From contig MU277672.1 in assembly GCA_022385805.1 (NCBI GenBank), positions 788,012 through 852,011 of the forward strand: DNA of 64,000 nt, in the 5' to 3' direction. Source of the stretch: Pilatotrama ljubarskyi (Eukaryota > Basidiomycota > Agaricomycetes > Polyporales > Polyporaceae). This document shows positions 28,489-39,023 of this stretch, piece after piece; position 1 is the first letter of the stretch; every line of letters starts with the position of its first letter. The notes beneath the pieces are model-generated. The model was not told the origin of the DNA, did not search any database, and worked only from the letters and a program-made list of their open reading frames with translations. The position numbers and the translations under genes are program-made.

Positions 28489-28755
28489 GCGCGTGGAGGC
28501 GCTGAGGTGAAATATGTTGCTCTGAGGCGATGTGTGTTGCTCGAGACGATGGGGCCGGCGTTGTCCAGGCGGGTTTTCTCGTGCTGTGGGATCGTGCTGC
28601 GTTGCTGTATACCTTCCTTTACACCCTGATAATGATATGCTTGGATAGTGATGTACAATTTCTACCGCGCCCTTGCCGAGCCTTACAACTAATCGTGAAG
28701 GTGTATAGTACGACAGCAGTGGGCCGTCCTTCATGCGCGTTACCTCAGGGCATAC

Positions 28756-29857
28756 CTACGAGGTCCGGTCAGCAGGCGCCAAGTGCAGGGACGCGGATAC
28801 GTACATTTTGACGGGGTAGAGTCCTTCGGGGAAGCCTTGCTGCACCTGCTCGTGAATCACGCGCAGCCCAGCATCTGCAAAGGCCTTCTTCCAAGCCAGG
28901 TCCGATCTACGTCCAGCTTATCCTCAGCACACAACCCCGTCAGCCATCGGGGCAGAAAACGAAACAGACCTGGTCAAGCTCGAGTCGCTCGAGTCGAACA
29001 CCGCACGCGGCTCGCCCTTTTCCGAGCACAAATTCTCTTTGACGACGATGAGCCCGCGCGCAGGGTCGCGCAGCGCGGCCTTGCTCCGGCGGAAGAACGC
29101 GACGAGGTCCGGGTCGCTGAGCGCGCCGAGGCACCACTGGCACCACACGACGTCGAACCCCGAGTCCAAGTCAGAGTCGTCCCGCTCGCCGACGTATCCC
29201 ACGCGCCCGAGCACCTTGGCATTGGACGAGGCCGAGGGCCGGGCGGGGTCGAAGTCCTGCAGCGTCGCCTGAACGAACGTCACGCTCTTGCTCTTGTCGC
29301 GGATGCCCTTCCACGGCGCCGCCTCGGGATTGTTGTCTTCCGCGATGGACTGCGCGGCGTTCTCACTGGCGCGTCCGCGGCGGAGGGCCTCGCCGACGAA
29401 GCTCTCGACGGGCTCGACGAGGAGGACGTCGGAGAAGAGGTGGAGGAGGACGTCGGCGGTGACGCGACCGACGCCTGCGCCGACGTCCAGGGCGCGCGGA
29501 CGCGTGGAGAGGGAGGATGGGGATGGGTTGAGCGGGCGGATGGCGGAGGGGACGGTGCAGAGCTCGGGGAGGAGGTACATGAGGAATTGGCGGGAGCCCA
29601 GGGCGTCGACTCTCGGCAGAGACTAGTGTGTGTCATCTCAGTATATTCCTGCGCAATGCTCAGCAGAGGAGGGACGTACCCCGTTGCCAAAGCCGCCTGC
29701 CAACGAATATCATTCACGATGAGCGCGGAGAGGGGAAGGGAGGAGGCCTACCGAGGACGCCGTCGTAGTTTGCGGGCTGGTTGGCCCAGTACTTGATGCC
29801 CTCGTGTACATCTGGGTCTGGGAGAGAGCCCGACGAGGATTCAGAGTTGACCGACAT
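28756..29857 (-). CDS. NTMT1: Protein alpha-N-terminal methyltransferase
   Basis: SAM-dependent enzyme that methylates the exposed N-terminus of proteins such as ribosomal proteins (Tae1 in yeast). Four exons give 308 aa: 29857-29752, 29696-29680, 29622-28970 and 28906-28756. Family landmarks are YWANQPANYDGVLGGFGNGSLPRVDALGSRQFL near the N-terminus, the SAM motif ALDVGAGVGRVT, DVLLVEPVESFV, VVWCQWCLGALSDPDLVAFF and GLIVVKENL. The C-terminus reads AGLRVIHEQVQQGFPEGLYPVKMYV. The second exon is only 17 nt and encodes the GGFGNG loop. The gene shares a divergent promoter with the chimeric gene starting at 29996, and a decayed copy of its first exon lies at about 32160-32279. Confidence 0.92.
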
Positions 29858-29995
29858 CGTCCAGGAGGAGTAAGTTAGCAGAGAGCGATCATCTTCAAAA
29901 GCAGACGCGTGACCCACATGAGGCGTGACGTGCTGTGACTGACGCGTCTGTGGCACGCGTTCCCGCTCCTCGAAGCTTGAGCAGTGAACGCGACG
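29858..29995. promoter_or_regulatory. Bidirectional promoter, copy A (NTMT1 / chimeric kinase-like gene), with three MCB-type boxes
   Basis: This 138-bp gap separates two divergent start codons. It carries three ACGCGT sequences, at 29905-29910, 29942-29947 and 29955-29960. ACGCGT is the core of the MluI cell-cycle box bound by MBF in fungi, which drives G1/S expression. Bases 29932-29960 are identical to 32351-32379 in the second promoter copy. Regulation by MBF is inference. Confidence 0.7.
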
Positions 29996-31961
29996 ATGGC
30001 CTCGCTCGACCACGTCTGCGACGGACGTGACAATGCCGGCGACTTCCGAGTCTCCCCTCGTCACTCCGCCAAATTGAAACGGGCCACCTCTCCTCGGAGT
30101 CGCTCTCTCTTCTGCGACTCTGACTCGGGCGATGACGCTCCCTCGGCCTACGAGACGCACCATGCGTCTCAGCCCGCATCTGACGAGCCTGATTTAGCCA
30201 CGTCCATTGCCCACCTCCGAGATGACATGGCACGCCCTACTACTCCCATGCAATCGTGCCCAGCCCCAACGACTCCGACCCTTCAACAATACGTGGCAGG
30301 CCTGGAGTGGCCAAGAATCAGAGTCGACGCCGAGCAGGAGCAGAAGAAGACCTCTCTGCTCGAGCTCGACGACCTCCTAGAGCTCACAGCCGTCCAGTTG
30401 GTGGACTGCATCCCGCTCATGGGCTGTGTAGCAACCACTGCCACTGTCGACAGTATCCTCGCACGTACGGATACTGTAGCCATGGTAGAAGACTGCTGGG
30501 GCTCCGTCCAGCGGATCCCTTTGTATCAATATGAGGGCTGCCCCGTATGGCACTTCGGCGAGGTCTGGAAGGCCTTATGCTCCGGCCTCCCGAGACCTCC
30601 CCCCGAGTTGTACCCGCCGCAGGTCAGTCAGGCCGACATGTTCCGAGTGTGGTGCACTACAGGATACCGCGACATCCCTCACGACGTCGCCATGGTGGTC
30701 GACACATCCACGCTAACGGCACAGGGATGGGATGGTAAACGATATGTCTTCTGCTTTGCCAGGATCAAGACAGATACCGCACTCAGGGCAATGACGGATC
30801 AGATCATGGACATTTGTCGCATCGGGAAGATAGGTCACAAGGAGAACTTGACTTTCTCGCCAGCCGAGCGAATGTTGCTTCAGGTGAGTTAGGGAGTGTC
30901 AAACGCAACACGGCTTGAATGCATGTTGATTTGGCACATACAGGTCTGGAATCACCTCCGGATCATGGAGTGCGCGGGAGCAGTCCTCATGGGGGATAAC
31001 TGTGTATATGTCGTGGAGAGGGCGGCTGGTACCCTCTACATCGACGGTCCACGATACCGATTCCCGGAGCCGGGCCAGAAGGCCTTCACCACTCTCGACG
31101 CCATACGCCTGATGGCAGCAATGTATTTGGTGAGTGGGTCTCTGTGGCTGCATTGTACATGCCATTGATTGGCATTGATACCCTACAGGCAAAGGGCCGT
31201 GCGGAGTGCGCACGACTTGAGAGGGCAGCATATCCGCCGTCGACAAGTACCAGCGCAGGGCAGTACAGTCCCGTCCTTCGTACGTGGCTGTCATCAGCCA
31301 TCCCCTCGCTCCTGAGGCGGATGTGGGTAGAGCTCCGATTGGTCACCTGCCGCAGGGTGCAGGTCCAGTTCCCAGCAGGGCGTGTTGCAGAGTTCAGCCG
31401 CAACGCAGCCCCGTTGACAGGACCAGTGCCCGCCTCGGCATGGTGGGGCGTCGTCAAGCTGCTTGCACCGTTTCTCCCAGCAGTGGTGCACATCAAGCTC
31501 CAGGCTTACATCCGCGGTGGGGAGGACACAACTGCGTGGCGTGGTCACGTGGGAGAGACTCCAGTGGTGCTCAAGATGAATCGTTATGTTGACCCGTCCG
31601 GGGGAGAGCGTCCCGTCCTGGACGAGTGGCGGCGCATGTCAGCGCGGCTCCCGCAAGACGTGAAGAAGGCGAGCGCGCTGCCCATTCCCGCTTATCATGG
31701 GTTCTTCGTAGGCGATGAGGCCGACCTCATCCTGATGAGCGACTGTGGCCGGTCTCTGGATGACCTCGAGGACACGGATGAGACTCTGAGGTAAGTGCGA
31801 TTCTGACGCACAATCACGACTACTTTATCTGAAAATGCGTCAGGGAGGCCCATGAGCGAGTGCTGGCTGTGCTTAAGGGTGCGGGGATCGAGGCAGAAGA
31901 CGTTGCTCCGCGCAACGCGGTGTATGACGGGCAGGTCGTTAGGGTCATCGACTTCGTCTAG
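29996..31961 (+). CDS. Chimeric protein: CSM3-like N-terminus joined to a degenerate kinase-like domain
   Basis: Four exons (29996-30883, 30944-31129, 31189-31790, 31844-31961) give 597 aa without interruption. Residues 1 to about 75 copy the start of CSM3 downstream: MASLDHVCD against MASLDDIWD, and LFCDSDSGDDAPSA against LFYDSDSGDDAPSA. The middle part is unrecognised. The C-terminal third resembles a fungal kinase fold: PVVLKMNRY (lysine strand), LILMSDCGRSLDDLED (hinge), then EAEDVAPRNAVYDGQVVRVIDFV in place of the catalytic loop and DFG. The usual HxD histidine is absent and the chain ends right after VIDF, so catalytic activity is doubtful. The gene appears transcribable from the copied CSM3 promoter. 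A decayed fusion is possible, but the frame is open throughout. Confidence 0.7.
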
Positions 31962-32096
31962 GCTAACTTGGTACTACCCCATCTCATGCCCATATATCCA
32001 CAGATGGCCGCACGTCTCTGTCCCCAGTACATTATTCCATGTCGGTTTCGTAGCCTCTTGCGCCTCGTGAGCGACGTCGCGGCGAGTGCAGCGCGT

Positions 32097-32279
32097 TCAC
32101 AGTCTGCACACCCGCTGGAGGCCAGTGATGCGTTGTGTGCGTCCGACGATCCACTGGCACCTTCTGGTGCAGCGCGTCGCCGTGGTAGTTTGCCGCTGGC
32201 TCGTCCAGTGCTCAATGCGCCCCTTGAGATGCGAGTGTAGGAGCGGCGAGCCAGACGAGCACTCAAAGTTTACCGACAT
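32097..32279 (-). pseudogene. Relic of NTMT1 first exon
   Basis: Read from 32279 on the minus strand, the frame begins MSVNFECSSGSP and continues IEHWTSQRQ, matching MSVNSESSSGSL and IKYWANQPA of the intact NTMT1 start at 29857. Similarity fades after about 35 codons, near where the intact exon 1 ends (29752), and no later NTMT1 exon follows. It lies on the opposite side of the second promoter copy, in the same divergent order as the intact gene. This marks a duplicated segment that has decayed. Confidence 0.7.
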
Positions 32280-32440
32280 GCATGATCAATCGTGAGAGAT
32301 GTCACGGCGATCCACTGCAGGAGACGCGTGACCTAAACGAGCTGTGACGAGCTGTGACTGACGCGTCTGTGGCACGCGTCGATACTCGTGAACGCGGCCA
32401 GTGGTGTCACGCACGTCCGAGTCTCTCTCCGAACGCGACG
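32280..32440. promoter_or_regulatory. Bidirectional promoter, copy B (upstream of CSM3), with three MCB-type boxes
   Basis: Three ACGCGT boxes lie at 32324-32329, 32361-32366 and 32374-32379, in the same order as in copy A. Bases 32351-32379 are identical to 29932-29960, and 32431-32454, spanning the ATG, are identical to 29986-30009. CSM3 acts in S phase, so MBF-type control is plausible. Confidence 0.7.
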
Positions 32441-34024
32441 ATGGCCTCGCTCGACGACATCTGGGACGAACCTGCACAGTCATCCTCGCGCCAAAAGTCT
32501 CCTTCTGCCCCTCCCACTCACAGCCATGGCGGCGACGTCTCCCCTCCTCCCGCCAAACGGCCCTCCTCCTCCCGCCCTCTCTTCTACGACTCCGACTCAG
32601 GCGACGACGCACCCTCGGCCTCCAACACGCGCTACGCGTCCAAGCATGCTTCCAACAGGCCCGATATAGACGCGTTCTTTGCCGATCTCGACGACGACCC
32701 CGACACCGCCTTCCAGGACCTCGCACCTTCCCTCGACGTCGCCGCCCTCAAGCGTCAGGCCGACGCCAAGCTTGCACTCACCCCTCACCAGATCCTCCCG
32801 AGCAGCTCGCCCCCGAGAGATCTGGGCGATGAGGAGAAGGGAGGCGCGAAGGGAAAGGCGGGCGACAAGGACAAGAAGGGCGCGCCGGTGAAGAAGAAGA
32901 AGCGGCCCGTGCTGGATGAAGCCAGGCTTGTGGGTCCGGACGGCTTCCCGGCACTCGTGAAGCAGGCAAAGGACTTTAAGCCAAAAGGAAAGGGTCATGA
33001 GGTGAGTGCTTTGCCTTCTCACGGCTCTATGTCAACTGACGAGCCGTACAGTTGCAAGATTTGAACAGGCTCATGAATGTATACCAGTTTTGGACGCACA
33101 AGATGTACCCGAACACGCAGTTCATCGACACCGTCCAGCGTGTCGAGAAGCTCTGCCACTCGAAGCGCATGCACGTACGTACTCCTGTCTGAGCATGTCG
33201 CCTTACCCGCTAAATGCTTTCGCTTGCAGGTGGCACTCAGCGTCTGGCGAGACGAAGCCCACGGCCTCCTCAACGGGCGCAAAGTCCCCGGCCCAGACGA
33301 CCCCCTCGACTCCGACTCCGACGCCGACTCTGACAACGACGCCAACGCGCCCAAGAAACCCCGCGCTCGGACGCAAGACCCGCAAGACATCCCCATCGCG
33401 ACCGAAGACGAGCGGTCCTCCCCCGCGCGAAGCAGCCCGGGCCGCGGGGCGACCCTGCCCCCGTCCTCCCCCTCCTCGGGACGGGACTCGTCCCTCGGCG
33501 CGCTCGACGACGACTTTGACATCGACGCGATGATACGGGAGGACGAGGCTGCGCGTGCACAGGCCGCTTCTACTTCTACCTCAGGTGGGGGGGCGCAGGC
33601 GCGAGGGACGTATGGGGCTCCGAGAGACGCAGCGCCGAGCGCGGCGGAGGTGGACGAGGACGAGGCGATGTGGGACGCGGTCATGGACGACTTCCCGGAC
33701 GAGCCGTACGTCCCTTCGTCGCGGCCGCACGAGCCTGCGCCTGTGCCCGCCGCGGGCCAGCGCTCGGGAGGCGGCGGAGGCGGTGGTGGGGTGGAAGAGG
33801 ACATGGACGAGGATATGTGGGATATGGTGAGGGAGATGGACACAGATGCCCCGAGCGTTCCTGTCCCGAAGCCCGCGGCTCCGTCCGCGCCTGCCCCTGC
33901 GGCTGGCCCGGGCGCAGCCCAGACGGGCGGGGCAGGCGAGGCCAGTGGTGGCTTGACTCTGGCGGGGGTGGACCCGTCGAGGAAGGCGACGAACGACGAG
34001 GGGTGGGACGAGATGTACGCCTAG
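32441..34024 (+). CDS. CSM3: Replication fork protection complex subunit (Csm3/Swi3/TIPIN)
   Basis: Csm3 pairs with Tof1/Timeless at replication forks to stabilise them and support checkpoint signalling. Three exons (32441-33001, 33052-33174, 33230-34024) give 492 aa. The Swi3 domain covers RPVLDEARLVGPDGFPALVKQAKDFKPKGKGHE, LQDLNRLMNVYQFWTHKMYPNTQFIDTVQRVEKLCHSKRMH and VALSVWRDEAHGLLNG. The long tail is disordered and acidic, with a poly-Gly run and repeated DEDMWDMV/DEAMWDAV motifs, ending GWDEMYA. The N-terminus (FYDSDSGDDAPSA) is the donor or sister of the copy at the start of the chimeric gene upstream. Confidence 0.92.
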
Positions 34025-35024
34025 CTGTTCGAGGTGTCTATATACCGCCGTGGGGAAGTCTCGCTTTCTCTTCCTGCGCGCACGGGATGCCATCCGGTGT
34101 CTCGCTTCACGAACGCAGATAGGGACCGACAAAAAGTCAAACGAGCGTGCTGGGTTTCTGAAAGGACACGAGGCAGGTGTTGGGTTACAACAGGTTATGA
34201 GCCCTGACTGGCATCCTCCCCTCTCCCGGACGATATTCGAACCCACGACGCAGGGCGCCACCGTCTCCGAAGCGGGCGGCCCCGGCAGCCACAAAGGGCG
34301 GAGGGCGGCCGCAGTCAGCGCGCGGTACCGCTGCGCCAGAGCGCATATCCTTATACTTATACCGCTTGCTTATCGGAAATGACCGCGACGTCGTACTGCG
34401 AATCCCAGCTCGGCTCTGCGGCGGTGAGCTCAGGTGCAACGAGTCAGCAGTCGACAAGATGCAGTACGATAGCAGCGGCGGTAGAGTACAATGCTACAAC
34501 TTGTTGCAGCAAGCAAACGTGAAGAACGATATATGCAGGAAGGGTACGTACGTAGATGAGTGCAGGGCGACGATAGTAGGCGAGGAGATAGAACAATGAT
34601 ACAGGCGAAGGTATGTATGTAAGTACGTGAGGGATGCAGACTGTTGCGTATAGTAGACGAGCGTAGTGTAGTAAACAAGACAGGGACAAGAACAGGACGG
34701 ACGTGGAGACGCGGAGTAAGTAGGTAGGTACAGCAAAGCAGACGGGATGATGAGTAGGTTTTCCTGGACACACAGTAGACGAGCAGAAAAGACGGTAAAG
34801 GAGACAGAACGGACGTGGAACGGAGAGTAAGCAGCTTCAACAATGCAAAGAGGCGGATGGAAAGGGATCTTCTATATCACAACGAAAGCAAGATACGAGC
34901 AGGCACCGAGAAAGAGCGGGGGTCTTGCGATGGATGGTTTTCTGCGACGTAGGCGGACCAGTACGGCCCTTTTACGCGTCCGAGTCCCCAAGCCGGGGGA
35001 GAGACGAGGTTATGTGCCAGTGGA
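34025..35024. other. Gene-poor stretch with a degenerate tRNA-like segment
   Basis: No supported protein gene. On the minus strand, roughly 34340 to 34215, there is a good RNA polymerase III A-box-like sequence (TGGCGCAGCGG) with a D-stem and, about 100 nt on, GGGTTCGAAT resembling a B box. Acceptor and T stems do not pair, so it is not called a tRNA. 34440-34840 shares loose similarity with the 3' flanks of the two related small genes at 44.9 and 49.6 kb. Confidence 0.35.
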
Positions 35025-35716
35025 CTAGGCCTTGTCGATTTCCTCGACCCGGAAAATGCGCTTGACGGCCTGCACGGAGCGGCACCTGCGTAGGAGCGCG
35101 GCGAACAGGCCCTGAGACGTTCGCCGAGTTAGTACGCCCGTCCAGCAATCTGTGGAATTGCGACGGAAGAGACGTGGTACTCACCGAGAGAGCCTCCACG
35201 AGCTTGGGACGGCCAGCAGCCGCGGTGGCAGCAGGCGTGTCGTCTTCTGCCACGGCGTTTGGCTCGACGCGTGCAACGGGCAGCGGGTCGTGTCCACACT
35301 GGGGTGGGTCGTTGTCGGGAAGTCCTCCACACGCACCGACGCGTCGTTGCTTCATCGCTCCTCGTCAGACCACGTTGCACAAGAATACGTGTGAAGGGAC
35401 GCGTCGTTTACGTACCGGTGCCTCAACATACTCCTCTTCCTCCCATAGAGACTCGTCTTCGTACCGGCCGTCAAAGGTCCTCTACGATGCGTCAGATATC
35501 TGGCACAAGTACCGACTGGTTCGACGGCAGAACGGGGCGAGAGAGACGTACCGTCAGCCGCTCCTGGCAGGACACGCGGCCGGCCATGGGGTACGGGTGG
35601 AAGCGTCCCAGATGGGACGAGCGGTAGGCAGGAAGGCGGGACGGGTCGTTGTTGCGAGGCTGGCGGGCGGACGAGAGGGACGGAGGGGACGGGGAAGGCG
35701 ACGCGACGCGTGGCAT
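35025..35716 (-). CDS. Small unknown protein, three-copy family, copy 1
   Basis: Four exons (35716-35552, 35481-35416, 35298-35185, 35111-35025), all joined in phase 0, give 143 aa. Conserved blocks shared with the copies at 44934 and 49557 are SRLPAYRSSHLGRFHPYP in exon 1, RTFDGRYEDESLWEEEE in exon 2, GRPKLVEALS at the end of exon 3 and GLFAALLRRC at the start of exon 4. There is no signal peptide, membrane helix or known domain. The N-terminus is Ser/Pro/Arg-rich and exon 2 is very acidic. This copy is the most diverged of the three. Identical intron positions and phases in three diverged copies are good evidence that it is a real gene. Confidence 0.7.
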
Positions 35717-38700
35717 GAATTATATTGAGAGTGAGACGGAACAAGGAGAGCAGTAGCGACGACAGCGAAGAACTTCAAAGCGAATGGAGGACAGTGAGCA
35801 GGGGATTATTTAGAGGAAGTGCGAGGGCGAGGGCGGACGTTTGGGGGAGGGCGGAGGGAAAGGACAGAGGCAAGGCGCATGCCTGTCCTCGGGTGAGGTA
35901 ACAAAAGGGAAGCGGGGCGACTGCAGTCGCGTCCGCTCTGGAAATCGCGCACCTCTGTTGGCTCGCTTACTGCCACCTCCCGCCATCCTCTCTTAGACTC
36001 GACCTCCGGCCCCGCTAGACTACGGTATGCCTCTTGCCTCGTCCGCTCTGCATCCGCGTTGACGATCGGTGATCTTGTCACGTTATAGAACCGGTTTCTG
36101 GGAAGCACTGAGAGCACGTTGCACCGGGAGTGTGGAGACACACGCCCTCGAGTTGTCGAAAGTTCAGAAGAAGTCAGGCACGGCGGTGTGGTGGCTCAAG
36201 CGCCACTAAGCAAAGGTGATAAACCCTTCTGTCCGCTGTGACCTTCTCTGCCAAAACCACTCCGCGAGCACGTGCAGCACAAGTGTATCGTCTCCGATAA
36301 GTCGTCCTTGTGCAGCAAGTTGAATATCCATGCCCCCAGAACGTTGCCCAGGTCCACTAGCACCAGTGCGAATTCACGACTCCTGCACCCTCGCCCGCAG
36401 TGGTACTCAGTTGTGACTTTCATATTGAATAGGTTATCCCATTGATATACTTATCCAAGCCATAGCAGCCATCTAGTACATCATCGATTCCACCCGCACA
36501 GAGTGAACTAGACGGCTGCGGTCCTCGTAAGTGCCTTCATTCTACGAGCACGAGAAGCGTCACAATTACTGTGACAGGAGTCACCAGCGCTTCTGGGAGG
36601 AAGATGTGGGCGGTACGGCTTCGGTGAGCAAAGTTTACCACCCACATCCTCCACGCAAGATCGATGAATGCTGATTCTTGTCCGATGCCTGCCTCAACCG
36701 CACGTTGACCTCGTCAAGCCGTGCGTGCCGAGTGAAGCAAGAGAGGACATGAACGTTGCTTAGCCTCAAACTCTGGGAGCGAGATCATCGCTCATCCGGA
36801 GTGAGACGGCCCCCAAATCCGACCAAGGGCATGTCGCAAACCGATGGACAACTCCAGAAATGCTATTGCATCAAGTCAAGAGAGGATTGAACACGCACCG
36901 AGTGATGTGGATGCACCCCGCCTGGAAGGAGGACCCTGCGCCCTCCGCAGTGTGCCTCGCATGCTCGAAGCATGACGACGCTGGAATCTGCAGCAGCCCA
37001 CGGTTGTAAGCGCGAAGACACTCTTTGCGTCCGTCTTGTCTCGGGACCGAGAGAGCAGCATTATCGGTTGGCCGTATGCGGCTGACTGGTGTTGCTGACC
37101 TTGATGCCTTCCGGGATGACATTCGCCGACGCACATCAGGATGAGACGCAGCATGCCAGACGGATCGGCCGTAGTGAAGCGGACGACAAACAGAAAGGGT
37201 GGGATGCCGTCCGGATTTCTGCAGTATGAATACCAGCGTGGGTTCCGTGTTCGCGGGGGCGGACGATAGGAGACCAGAGAGGCAAGGCACCGTCACATGA
37301 AGATCACCCCAGGCGGCCGCGAAGATCAACGGTGAAGCAAGCACAAGTGGCAGACAAAAGTCGCTCGAATAGACTGGCGAGTGGCAGAGTCAGTCAAAGC
37401 TGGGGCTGCGACTCGCGAGCCTCGTGTTGGATCGACTCGCTGCGGCGATCGAACCAGAACGCCCCATCCGGCAACCGCCCCAGCCACCCACTCTCCCCTA
37501 TGTAGCCACATTGGCCGCCTACATATGCCTCCTCCTCCCACCGCAACAGGTCACCCGCTATGTTCTCCAAATCAACCCTCAACGCATCCGTACATGCTAG
37601 CAACTCGTTCCCTCGGACACCCAGCCGCTCTTCTGCGATATTGTACCGCAACGTCGTCTCCTGCATCTTCCCAAGTCGTCAAGCTCGGTCTGAACATGCC
37701 TCTTGACGTCCAGGAGCTCTAAGCCTTCGATGCCGCTTCGTATTCTGGACGAACCCTCAAGGCTGGATATGCTTAGCCATGACCGCACCCGAGTCCCCAG
37801 GAGCCTGTTGCGGCCGCCCATCGATTAGCGTAATGATTGAACATAGCCCACCTCGAAGAGAACGCAACGATGGCCTCGCAGTCTCATAGGTTGCCTCAAT
37901 GCCCAGGACCTATCCAACACCATCGCCGCCGCGGCTCGCTGGGACTTGTGGACAGGGAGGGCGTATGCCCGGTATGTACCTGGGTCGTCTTTGATCACTT
38001 CCCTACTGCTCTTCCCTCAATACCCCTTTCTGGACCTCGTTTGGATCTGTATAGAAAGACATACGGCTCTACCATCTTCGACCTCGATCTATGCGACTCG
38101 GCTTGTGCAGTCTGCACAATCAGTGCATAACGTCCTGTGTTCAGATGGGCCGCCCGAATTTGCGGGCCCTGCAGCGGAATCTGGTGAGTTTCGTCACAAT
38201 ATGTTATGCTATTAACCGGCCCCACGCCCTACGCTACGTCCACTGCAAGCGATGAGGGTGCCTTCCACCTCCTCGTGGTGCAGCTCACGCACCAAGTACT
38301 CATTATAATCCGTCATTCAAGACCTCGTTGGCAGTGATCACAAGCTGAGATGAGCCTACGCACGATCTCTACCGTATCGCGCGTGTGCGCTATCCTACCG
38401 GCCCTTCTCCGCGCGCCCAGAGATGCTCGAGAAGGCTCAGGCGCTGCGCTTCCCTCCTTTGCCCCCGGAGAACGACAGAGTATGCCCGGGCACAAGCGGT
38501 GGAAACGCGCTCCCCTTACACGCAGAAAGAACGCTTAGCCCGACCGCCGCTGCCGACATTAATTGGTCTACGTGGGCGCATGTCTACAGATGTCCCCGAC
38601 GTCCGGTTTCGCCGTGAGCTTGCGCCATGATGAGAGCAGAAGCAAGAGACGCACCGCATTGTATGGAGGAGCAACCCTTCGATAGCGATGGAATCTACTA

Positions 38701-39015
38701 CGCACACGGCGGTGAAGCCTCAGGCCACAGGGTAGACCTGCGCTCTCACCCGGCCTGAATATACAGTATGTCATCCATGACAAGAAAGGATCAACCGCGG
38801 GCCAGTGCCAGAACCACGCAAAGGATCGGTACGGATTTCCTCGCAGTACGATCTGCGGGAGCTTGTGTCACTCAGCCGTTTGCAGATCATTGGTCGAGCT
38901 GCGTGAAGCCGTGCGCGCGTGTGGGCATGTAGAAGACGCGCAGGCATCTCGAGACTCGGCATGCCAGCGATTACGATGCAGAAAAGGACGTAAGTGAAGC
39001 ACAATACTCCGACAC
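35717..39015. other. Gene-poor accessory stretch
   Basis: About 3.3 kb with no gene I can support. The part near 35880-35990 resembles the upstream flanks of the two sister small genes. A coding-like fragment on the minus strand (37394-37821) is listed separately. At 37850-37885 the plus strand carries ATGGCCTCGC in a context like the CSM3 start. The remainder looks like decayed, unrecognised sequence. Confidence 0.35.
37394..37821 (-). pseudogene. Frame-disrupted coding fragment, family unknown
   Basis: Two adjoining minus-strand frames look like one protein: the first ends ...LLDVKRHVQTELDDLGR and the second begins MQETTLRYNIAEERL and continues with LENIAGDLLRWEEEA. They abut at about 37668 but in different frames, with no room for an intron. 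This points to a small insertion/deletion, or a sequencing error, in a helical, Leu/Glu-rich protein. No family recognised. The second frame ends with a normal stop at 37394. Confidence 0.35.
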
Positions 39016-39023
39016 TTGTGGAC
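39016..39023. repeat. 8-bp target-site duplication, left
   Basis: TTGTGGAC directly before the element's first base. The same eight bases follow the element at 44365-44372. Confidence 0.85.

Noticed and set aside
29924..29960. Reading copy A of the promoter as an independent promoter of the kinase-like gene
   Set aside because: The same ordered boxes and a 29-bp identity with copy B show common descent, so it was interpreted as a duplication.
34215..34340. tRNA-like segment on the minus strand with A-box and B-box-like sequences
   Set aside because: Acceptor and T stems do not pair, no anticodon loop with U33 fits and the spacing would need an odd intron. At best it is a degenerate tRNA relic.
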